Origin: an uncultured Rubrivivax sp.
Lineage (GTDB): Bacteria > Pseudomonadota > Gammaproteobacteria > Burkholderiales > Burkholderiaceae_C
Length of the DNA: 10,442 bases
Assembly (NCBI GenBank): GCA_937967345.1
Contig: CALBTN010000024.1
Coordinates: forward strand, 1-10,442
Direction: 5' to 3'
Made by a program: the position numbers and the translations under genes. Each line of letters begins with the position of its first letter. The first letter of the stretch is position 1. Positions 1 through 4,989 of this stretch are shown one piece after another. The notes under the pieces are model-generated. The model did no database searches and was not told the DNA's origin. It was given only the letters and a program-made list of their open reading frames with translations.

Positions 1-1293
1 GTGGCCGACAGGCTGCGCCGGCTGTCGCTGCCGCCGCAGGCCTACGCCGAGCTGCGCCGCCGCCAGGCGGCGCCCAGCGCGAGTGCGCCGATCGTGGTCG
101 AGGCAATCAAGGTCGAAGGCACGCGCCGCGTGTCGGACGAGGTGGTGTTGCAGTCGATGGCCACCGGCGTCGGCGATGTGCTCGACCGCGACACCATCGA
201 CCTCGACCTGCGCCGCATCTACAGCCACGGCGACTTCGAGACCGTGAACTACGCCGTCGACGAGATCGACGGCAAGCGCACGCTGGTCGTGCTGGTGAAG
301 GAAAAGCCCGCCAGCGACTACCTGCGCTTCGGCCTGGGCATGGAGGCCAACCTGGGCAAGCAGGCGGCGTTCGACCTGTACGCCTCGCACCGCCGCAAGT
401 GGGTGAACCAGTGGGGCGCGGAGTGGCGCAACGACCTGGTGCTGGGCACCGACGTGCTGCTGGCCTCCGAGTTCTACCAGCCGCTGGGCGAACGCCAGCA
501 CCTGTTCGTGGCGCCAAAGCTGCAGGTCTCGATCACGCCGTGGTATCTGTTCCTGGACGCGGTCCAGATCGCACGCTACCAGGACACGACCTGGAGCGCG
601 AAACTGGACCTCGGCGCCAACCTCATCGAATACGGCGAGCTGCGCCTGGGTGCGCAGCTGGGCCAGCGCACCTTTCGCTTTCAAAGCGGCGACCTGCTGT
701 TCCCGACCTTGCAGGTGCAGCGGCTCGGCGCGCTGCAGTTGTCGGCACGCGTGGACCGCTTGGACAGCGTGAACTTCCCGCACCAAGGTTATCTCGCCAC
801 CGGGCGCATCCACTCGTCGCTGTCGCAACTGGGCGCCGACCAGACCTACACCCAATGGGACGCCGCGCTCAACGGCGCGGCCACCTGGAGCCGGCACACG
901 CTCGAGGGCCTGGTCAGTGCCGGTGGCAAGATCGGCTCCAACGACATTCCGATCGAAGAGACCTTCCCGCTCGGCGGCTTCCTGTACCTGTCGGGCCTGC
1001 AGCGCCAGCAACTGCGCGCGCAGGACTACGTCTTCGGCCGGCTGATGTACCGCACCAAGCTGGCCGACATCCCGCTGTTCGACGGCATCTACGCCGGCGC
1101 GTCGATCGAAGCCGCGCGAATGACGCCGTTCATCGGCACGCAGTGGGAGGGCATGCCGGTGCTGGGCACGCTGAACGTGCAGGCAGGCTCGCTGTACCTG
1201 GGCGTGGATTCGCCGCTCGGGCCGCTATACCTGGGCTTCGGCTACGCCAACAGCGACAACCGGGCGGTCTATCTGTTCCTCGGCCGGCCCTGA
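1..1293 (+). CDS. Patatin-like phospholipase, C-terminal POTRA and outer-membrane barrel part (5' truncated)
   Basis: This is the C-terminal 430 residues of a protein that begins upstream of the window; the GTG at base 1 is just the window edge, not a supported start. After a linker (about residues 1-30) comes a POTRA-type module (about 31-101, with the pattern VEAIKVEGTRRVSDEVV and a following DRDTIDLDLRRIY). The rest (about 105-430) is rich in alternating aromatic strands ending in YLGFGYANSDNR and YLFLGRP, as in the bacterial surface antigen (Omp85-like) barrel. This POTRA plus barrel arrangement, with this style of sequence, is known from PlpD-type patatin phospholipases, where an N-terminal lipase domain (Gly-x-Ser-x-Gly and Asp) precedes it. 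The lipase domain itself is not visible, so enzymatic activity is inferred. The chain ends in Arg-Pro rather than the terminal aromatic residue usual for outer-membrane barrels. An alternative is another Omp85-family protein, but the POTRA and barrel style favours patatin. Confidence 0.8.
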   Translation: MADRLRRLSLPPQAYAELRRRQAAPSASAPIVVEAIKVEGTRRVSDEVVLQSMATGVGDVLDRDTIDLDLRRIYSHGDFETVNYAVDEIDGKRTLVVLVKEKPASDYLRFGLGMEANLGKQAAFDLYASHRRKWVNQWGAEWRNDLVLGTDVLLASEFYQPLGERQHLFVAPKLQVSITPWYLFLDAVQIARYQDTTWSAKLDLGANLIEYGELRLGAQLGQRTFRFQSGDLLFPTLQVQRLGALQLSARVDRLDSVNFPHQGYLATGRIHSSLSQLGADQTYTQWDAALNGAATWSRHTLEGLVSAGGKIGSNDIPIEETFPLGGFLYLSGLQRQQLRAQDYVFGRLMYRTKLADIPLFDGIYAGASIEAARMTPFIGTQWEGMPVLGTLNVQAGSLYLGVDSPLGPLYLGFGYANSDNRAVYLFLGRP

Positions 1294-1315
1294 CGGCGCG
1301 GGGCGGTCGCGGTTT

Positions 1316-1329
1316 ATGCGGCGCCGCAT
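1316..1329. repeat. 14-base perfect palindrome after the patatin gene
   Basis: The sequence ATGCGGCGCCGCAT is its own reverse complement and lies 23 bases past the patatin stop codon. As RNA it could fold only with a tight loop, and no T-run follows it, so a classical intrinsic terminator is not supported. It may be a protein-binding site or chance in such GC-rich DNA. Confidence 0.35.
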
Positions 1330-1352
1330 GCAAAAGTCAAGATTCGACGACG

Positions 1353-1515
1353 GCTTGCGGCGCAAAGCAGCCGAATACAGAACAGCCTTCACCGCAGAGG
1401 AACGGAGGACGCAGAGGTCCGCAGAGTAAAGCCAGACTTGTATTCCTCTGCGCAAACTCTGCGTCCTCCGTTCCTCTGCGGTGAATGTGTTGGGTGTCGG
1501 CTAAGTGCCGCAAGC
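1353..1515. repeat. Large palindromic intergenic repeat (MITE- or REP-like)
   Basis: Bases 1388-1416 and 1457-1485 are perfect 29-base inverted copies (left arm begins TTCACCGCAGAGG). Inside them 1420-1426 pairs with 1446-1452, leaving a 19-base loop at 1427-1445. Outside, the symmetry continues imperfectly: GCCGA at 1370-1374 faces TCGGC at 1497-1501, and GCTTGCGGC at 1353-1361 faces GCCGCAAGC at 1507-1515. Each arm carries three copies of the hexamer GCAGAG (1394, 1411 and 1421 on the left; reverse complements at 1446, 1457 and 1474 on the right). No open frame or transposase lies inside. From general familiarity, intergenic palindromes built on CGCAGAGG-type units are scattered in many environmental bacterial genomes; membership in such a family is inference. 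The transcript would form a very stable hairpin that could end or protect the patatin mRNA. Confidence 0.85.
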
Positions 1516-1631
1516 GGCAGTCACTTGCACCGCGCTCGATCGTGAACGTGTCTGATGCGCCGAATTGCGCGCGGGCTGAACCTGGCTGCACTACGATGCG
1601 CCGATCCTGGCAGCCAAACGAGGCCGCGGCG
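1516..1631. other. Leader region of the cysteine synthase-like gene; no clear promoter
   Basis: This completes the 338-base non-coding gap (1294-1631). An open frame in register with the downstream gene runs through it from 1485, with an in-frame ATG at 1596, but that ATG has no ribosome-binding site and the extra residues do not resemble the enzyme family. I looked for sigma-70 hexamers; TTGCAC at 1525-1530 has no well-spaced -10 partner. No regulatory site can be named here. Confidence 0.4.
1620..1623 (+). promoter_or_regulatory. Ribosome-binding site deciding the start at 1632
   Basis: GAGG at 1620-1623 lies 8 bases before the ATG at 1632, a normal Shine-Dalgarno spacing. The competing in-frame ATG at 1596 and the start at 1485 lack such a motif, and the one at 1485 lies at the edge of the palindromic repeat. 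Confidence 0.55.
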
Positions 1632-2759
1632 ATGAAGCACCGAAGCTGGCAAGTCCAGGCGATCCACCGCATCGAGGCCGACTTCAACCGCTCGGCCGAC
1701 ACCCACCTGATCCCACTGCCGCTGCCGGCGTACCCGCAGGTCCACCTGTACCTGAAGGACGAATCCAGCCACCCCACCGGCAGCCTGAAGCACCGGCTCG
1801 CGCGCTCTTTGTTCCTGTACGCGCTGTGCAACGGCTGGCTCCATGAAGGCAGCACCGTGGTCGAAGCCTCGTCGGGCTCGACCGCGGTGTCCGAGGCCTA
1901 CTTCGCGCGGCTGCTGGGGCTGCGCTTCGTCGCGGTGATGCCGCGCAGTACTTCGCCCGAGAAGGTCGCGGCGATCGAGTTCTACGGCGGGCGCTGCCAT
2001 CTGGTGCAGCGCGGCGACCAGGTCTACGGCGAATCCGAGCGGCTGGCGCGCGAGTGCGGCGGCCACTACATGGACCAGTTCACCTACGCCGAGCGCGCCA
2101 CCGACTGGCGCAGCAACAACAACATCGCCGAATCGATCTACGCGCAGATGGCGCGCGAGCCGCACCCGCTGCCGGCGTGGATCGTCTGCGGCTGCGGCAC
2201 CGGCGGCACCACCGCCACCATCGGGCGCTTCATCCGCTACCGCGGCCACCCCAGCCGCGTGTGCGCGACCGACCCCGAGAACTCGGTGTTCTTCGACGCC
2301 TACGCCAGCGGCAACCACGGCCTGCGGCTGGACGCCAGCTCGCTGATCGAGGGCATCGGCCGCCCGCGCGTCGAGCGCTCGTTCGTGCCGGGCGTGATCG
2401 ACGCAATGCTGCGCGTGCCCGACGCGGCCTCGCTGGGCGCGATCCACTACCTGGAGACGGTGCTCGCCCGGCGCTGCGGCGGCTCCACCGGCACCAACCT
2501 GATCGGCGCGCTGCATCTGGCGCGGCGCATGCACGACGCCGGCGAACAAGGCTCGATCGTCGCGATCCTGTGCGACGGCGGCGAGCGCTACGCGCACAGC
2601 TACTACAACGCGCAGTGGCTGGCGGCGCAGGGCTTCGACGCCACCGCCGCGACGGCGGTGCGCCGGACCGCCGAACTCGGCGATGCGCTGGCGTGGCAGG
2701 TGGCCGAGGCGCGGCGGGGTGAAGGCGCGAACCGATCGGGCCTGGCTGCGCCCGGCTGA
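1632..2759 (+). CDS. PLP-dependent cysteine synthase-family protein (possible cysteine desulfhydrase, Cds1-like)
   Basis: A 375-residue fold-type II pyridoxal-phosphate enzyme, cytosolic, with no signal peptide. The Schiff-base lysine is most likely K53 in HPTGSLKHR. The substrate loop is SSGST (80-84), where O-acetylserine sulfhydrylases usually have a TSGNT-like loop. The phosphate-binding loop is GCGTGGT (187-193). GGSTGTN (283-289) and CDGGERY (314-320) are further conserved blocks. This set, with the long stretch MPRSTSPEKVAAIEFYGG (103-120), matches the subfamily annotated as PLP-dependent cysteine synthase family, which includes the mycobacterial cysteine desulfhydrase Cds1; it is not canonical CysK or CysM. 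The reaction is therefore either cysteine formation or cysteine breakdown to sulfide, pyruvate and ammonia; the sequence does not settle which. The last 15-20 residues are low in conservation signals. It stands alone, upstream of a convergent operon and behind a large palindrome, so it is probably monocistronic. Confidence 0.88.
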   Translation: MKHRSWQVQAIHRIEADFNRSADTHLIPLPLPAYPQVHLYLKDESSHPTGSLKHRLARSLFLYALCNGWLHEGSTVVEASSGSTAVSEAYFARLLGLRFVAVMPRSTSPEKVAAIEFYGGRCHLVQRGDQVYGESERLARECGGHYMDQFTYAERATDWRSNNNIAESIYAQMAREPHPLPAWIVCGCGTGGTTATIGRFIRYRGHPSRVCATDPENSVFFDAYASGNHGLRLDASSLIEGIGRPRVERSFVPGVIDAMLRVPDAASLGAIHYLETVLARRCGGSTGTNLIGALHLARRMHDAGEQGSIVAILCDGGERYAHSYYNAQWLAAQGFDATAATAVRRTAELGDALAWQVAEARRGEGANRSGLAAPG

Positions 2760-2783
2760 CGCGGCTTCGCGATCGAACCCTGC

Positions 2784-2809
2784 CGTCGGCAGCGCACCGG
2801 CTGCCGACG
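2784..2809. terminator. Hairpin in the convergent gap, possible bidirectional terminator
   Basis: CGTCGGCAG (2784-2792) and CTGCCGACG (2801-2809) are perfect inverted copies around an 8-base loop. A second, partly overlapping pairing (GCTTCGCG at 2764-2771 with CGCGAAGC at 2808-2815) would form an alternative longer stem. The hairpin starts 25 bases after the stop of the cysteine synthase-like gene and lies about 90 bases beyond the stop of the channel gene on the other strand, a sensible place for a shared terminator. There is no T-run on either strand, so an intrinsic terminator is only a guess. Confidence 0.35.
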
Positions 2810-2901
2810 CGAAGCGGCCGCACGCAAACCTGCTTCAGCGCGGACAAGCGCAGCGCACCGGGAGCCAACGCGGCATCGTCATTCGCGCGCGCATCCCGAC
2901 A

Positions 2902-4359
2902 TCAGAACAACGGCGGCGGCAGCGCGCTGGCCGGCGGCGCGGCCGGGGTGCTGCCGGTCAGCTGGTCGGCGCTGGCCACCCAGCCGCCGCCCATCGCCTT
3001 GTAGAGGTTCACCGCCGAGGCGAACAGCTGCGCGCGGACCGACGCCAGGTTCAGCTCGGCCGGGAACAGTGCCTGCTCGGCCTGCAACACGGTCGAGTAC
3101 GGCGCGTAGCCGCCGTCGTATTGCAGCCTGGCCAAGTCGCTGTACTGCTGCAGCGCCGCCACCAGCTTGGCCTGCGCGTCGAGCTGTTCGCGCAGCTTGC
3201 TGTTGGCGACCAGCGCGTTGTCGACATCGGCAAAGGCGTTGCGGATCGCCAGCTGGTAGTTCAGCAGCGCAGCCTGTTGTGCGGCTTCGGCCTGCGCCAC
3301 CTGGCCGCTGACCGCGCCGAAGCTGAAGATCGGCCCGGCCAGCGTGCCGGCGTAGCTCCACACCTTGGCCGGGCCGCTGAACAGCTTGGACAGGTCGGCG
3401 CTGGCGCTGCCGAAGGCGCCGGTGAGCGAGATCGTCGGGAAGTACAGCGCCTTGGCGGCGCCGATCTGCGCGTTGGCGGCGATCAGCTGCTGTTCGGCCT
3501 GCAGCAGGTCGGGCCGGCGTTCCAGCAGTTCCGACGGCACACCCGCCGGCACCAGCGGCAGCTGCAGCTCGTCGACCGACTTGCCGCGCACGATCGGCCC
3601 CGGGTCGCGGCCCACCAGCACCGCCAGCGAGCTTTGCGTCTGCGCGATCTGCGATTCGATCAGCGGGATCTGCGCAGCGGCGGTCTCGTACTGCGACTGC
3701 GCCTGCGCCACGTTCATCATCGACACCTGGCCGTACTGGAACTGCAGCGTGAACAGCTCCACCGATTCCTTGTAGGTGGCCAGCGTCTTGTGCGCCACCG
3801 CCAGCTGCGCGTCCAGCCCGCGCAGCTGCAGGTAGCTGCTGGCGACCTGCGCCACCAGGCTCAGGATCACGCCGCGCCGCGCCTCGTCGCTGGCCAGCAC
3901 GTTGGCGTAGGCGGCCTCGGACTGGCGCCGGATGCGGCCCCACAGGTCGATCTCCCAGCTCGCCTGCAGCGCCGCCTGATAAGCCGACGACGGGTTCGGG
4001 TAGTTCGGGATCTGCGCCGCAAAGGCCGGCTCGCGCGCGCGTTCGCGCTGTGCGCCGGCGCCATAACCCACGGCGGGGAACAGCTGCGAGCGTGTCTGCG
4101 TCAGGAAGGCTGCCGCCTGCTCGACGTTGGCCGCGGCGATCTGGATGTTGGTGTTGTGGCGCAGCGCCTCGTCGATCAGCTGGTTCAGCACCGGGTCCTG
4201 GAACTGCTGCCACCACAGCGTGTCGGCGGTCTGCGCCACGTCCTTCGGCTCGAACTGGAAGGCGGCCGGCGCGGTGATCTCGGGGCGTTTGTAGTCGGGG
4301 CCGAGGGTGCAGCCGGCGAGCAGCACCGTGGCAAGAGCGCTGAAGTAGAGGCGGCTCAT
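2902..4359 (-). CDS. RND efflux outer-membrane channel lipoprotein (OprM/NodT family)
   Basis: A 485-residue outer-membrane factor, the usual length for the family. From the ATG at 4359 the N-terminus is a short signal peptide with lipobox LLAGC (13-17), so C17 would be lipidated; it is followed by TLGPDYKRPE, the typical start of mature OprM/NodT proteins. Two repeated outer-membrane efflux (TolC-like) halves follow, rich in Ala/Gln helices, with internal landmarks such as SWEIDLWGRIRRQSEAAYAN and RRPDLLQAEQQL. The C-terminus is Pro/Ala-rich (ending PPPLF). An upstream in-frame GTG at 4380 would add seven residues before the signal peptide; neither start has a strong Shine-Dalgarno motif, and 4359 gives the better signal peptide. 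It would form the trimeric exit duct for the pump encoded at 8193-4990. The toxin-antitoxin pair lies between it and the pump gene, with 42 bases between the antitoxin stop and this start. Confidence 0.93.
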   Translation of the reverse strand: MSRLYFSALATVLLAGCTLGPDYKRPEITAPAAFQFEPKDVAQTADTLWWQQFQDPVLNQLIDEALRHNTNIQIAAANVEQAAAFLTQTRSQLFPAVGYGAGAQRERAREPAFAAQIPNYPNPSSAYQAALQASWEIDLWGRIRRQSEAAYANVLASDEARRGVILSLVAQVASSYLQLRGLDAQLAVAHKTLATYKESVELFTLQFQYGQVSMMNVAQAQSQYETAAAQIPLIESQIAQTQSSLAVLVGRDPGPIVRGKSVDELQLPLVPAGVPSELLERRPDLLQAEQQLIAANAQIGAAKALYFPTISLTGAFGSASADLSKLFSGPAKVWSYAGTLAGPIFSFGAVSGQVAQAEAAQQAALLNYQLAIRNAFADVDNALVANSKLREQLDAQAKLVAALQQYSDLARLQYDGGYAPYSTVLQAEQALFPAELNLASVRAQLFASAVNLYKAMGGGWVASADQLTGSTPAAPPASALPPPLF

Positions 4360-4401
4360 CGTCAAGACCGCGCCAGGCACCGGCCAGCAGACGTCATGGG
4401 A

Positions 4402-4668
4402 TCACGAGCCCTGCAGTTCCTCGCGCAGCACGCGGCGCAGCGTGGCCACCGTCAATGGCTTGTGCTCCGGGCTGGACTTGCGCGCCCCCACGGCGGCCTT
4501 GCGCAGCAAGGCATTGATCAGGGTCTGGTAACCGACGCCTTCGGCCTCCGCCTGAGCGCGGAAATGCTCGATCACGTCGTCGTCGAGCATGATGGTGATG
4601 CGGGTCTTGCCCGGAGAAGGAATCACCGCTCCGCGCTTGGCCTTGCTGAAGTCGTATTCGTCACGCAT
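4402..4668 (-). CDS. brnA: BrnA-type antitoxin
   Basis: An 88-residue protein from the ATG at 4668. The N-terminal part (DEYDFSKAKRGAVIPSPGK) precedes a ribbon-helix-helix segment at about 21-57: strand KTRITIMLD, then helix VIEHFRAQAEAEGVG, then YQTLINALLRKA. This layout, including the GYQT-x-INALL block, is characteristic of BrnA antitoxins, which bind BrnT and also repress their own operon through the ribbon-helix-helix domain. The start overlaps the toxin's stop by 8 bases (ATGCGTGA), which indicates translational coupling. An alternative start at 4689 (seven residues more) would overlap the toxin further and is less likely. Toxin-first order is usual for this family. Confidence 0.85.
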   Translation of the reverse strand: MRDEYDFSKAKRGAVIPSPGKTRITIMLDDDVIEHFRAQAEAEGVGYQTLINALLRKAAVGARKSSPEHKPLTVATLRRVLREELQGS

Positions 4669-4927
4669 GGTATCGGTCTGCCTCGCCACGACTGGCCTTG
4701 CGAGCGGAAATCAGGCGCGTCCGCTCCCCGCGCTGGGTGTGGATGACCACCAGCACCCGCCCCAGCGCATCGGCACCCAGGGTGACGATGCGCCGTTCGT
4801 CCTGCACATCGGGGTCTTCGATGCTGAGAGCCATCGGATCGCGCAACGCCTGCTCGGCGTGCGCAAAACTGATGCCGTGCTTGCGCAGGTTCGCACGCGC
4901 CTTGTTCGGATCGAACCCGAAGGGCAT
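4661..4927 (-). CDS. brnT: BrnT-type ribonuclease toxin
   Basis: An 88-residue protein with the BrnT signature throughout: FDPNKARANLRKHGISF (5-21), an acidic linker with DERRIVTLG (43-51), VLVVIHTQRGERTRLISAR (58-76) and a C-terminal E82 and Y86. BrnT toxins are RelE-like ribonucleases that stop translation by cutting RNA, and BrnA neutralises them. The conserved basic and His residues expected at the active surface (K17-H18, R45-R46, R66, R71, R76) are all present, so the toxin looks intact rather than decayed. The ATG at 4927 fits the family's N-terminus; there is no Shine-Dalgarno motif in front of it, and a promoter-like -10 lies only 5 bases upstream, so the mRNA may be leaderless. It lies 62 bases after the stop of the pump gene. 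Confidence 0.88.
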   Translation of the reverse strand: MPFGFDPNKARANLRKHGISFAHAEQALRDPMALSIEDPDVQDERRIVTLGADALGRVLVVIHTQRGERTRLISARKASRGEADRYHA

Positions 4928-4932
4928 GCGTC

Positions 4933-4960
4933 ATTATGCATATCAGATGCATATCGGCAA
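4933..4960 (-). promoter_or_regulatory. Putative autoregulated promoter/operator of the brnTA pair
   Basis: On the minus strand a TTGCCG (4960-4955, 4 of 6 to TTGACA) is followed after 16 bases by CATAAT (4938-4933, 5 of 6 to TATAAT). Two direct copies of GATATGCAT (4955-4947 and 4944-4936), with an 11-base period, fill the spacer and run into the -10; each holds the palindromic core ATGCAT. Ribbon-helix-helix repressors often bind short repeats about one helical turn apart, so these are plausible BrnA operator half-sites. It is also a conspicuous AT-rich island in GC-rich surroundings. Start of transcription would fall near the toxin's ATG. Confidence 0.5.
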
Positions 4961-4989
4961 GGCGCGGGTCGGGGCTGCATCGGCGCCAC

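Noticed and set aside
1485..1631. Longer version of the cysteine synthase-like protein starting at 1485 or 1596
   Set aside because: The first start is at the last base of the palindromic repeat's right arm, neither has a ribosome-binding site, and the added residues do not look like the family; GAGG before 1632 supports the shorter form.
1337..1855. 172-codon open frame on the minus strand crossing the palindrome
   Set aside because: Its middle is the translation of the repeat arms and its rest is antisense to the enzyme gene; frames through this kind of palindrome are a common source of spurious predictions.
2683..4746. 687-codon open frame on the plus strand opposite the channel gene
   Set aside because: It crosses the convergent gap and lies antisense to the channel lipoprotein and part of brnA; the translation is low-complexity Arg/Gln/Val/His-rich and resembles no family.
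4623..4952. Alternative open frames overlapping brnT and brnA
   Set aside because: Only the frames ending at 4661 and 4402 show family motifs; the others are Arg/Gly/Ala/Ser-rich shadows.
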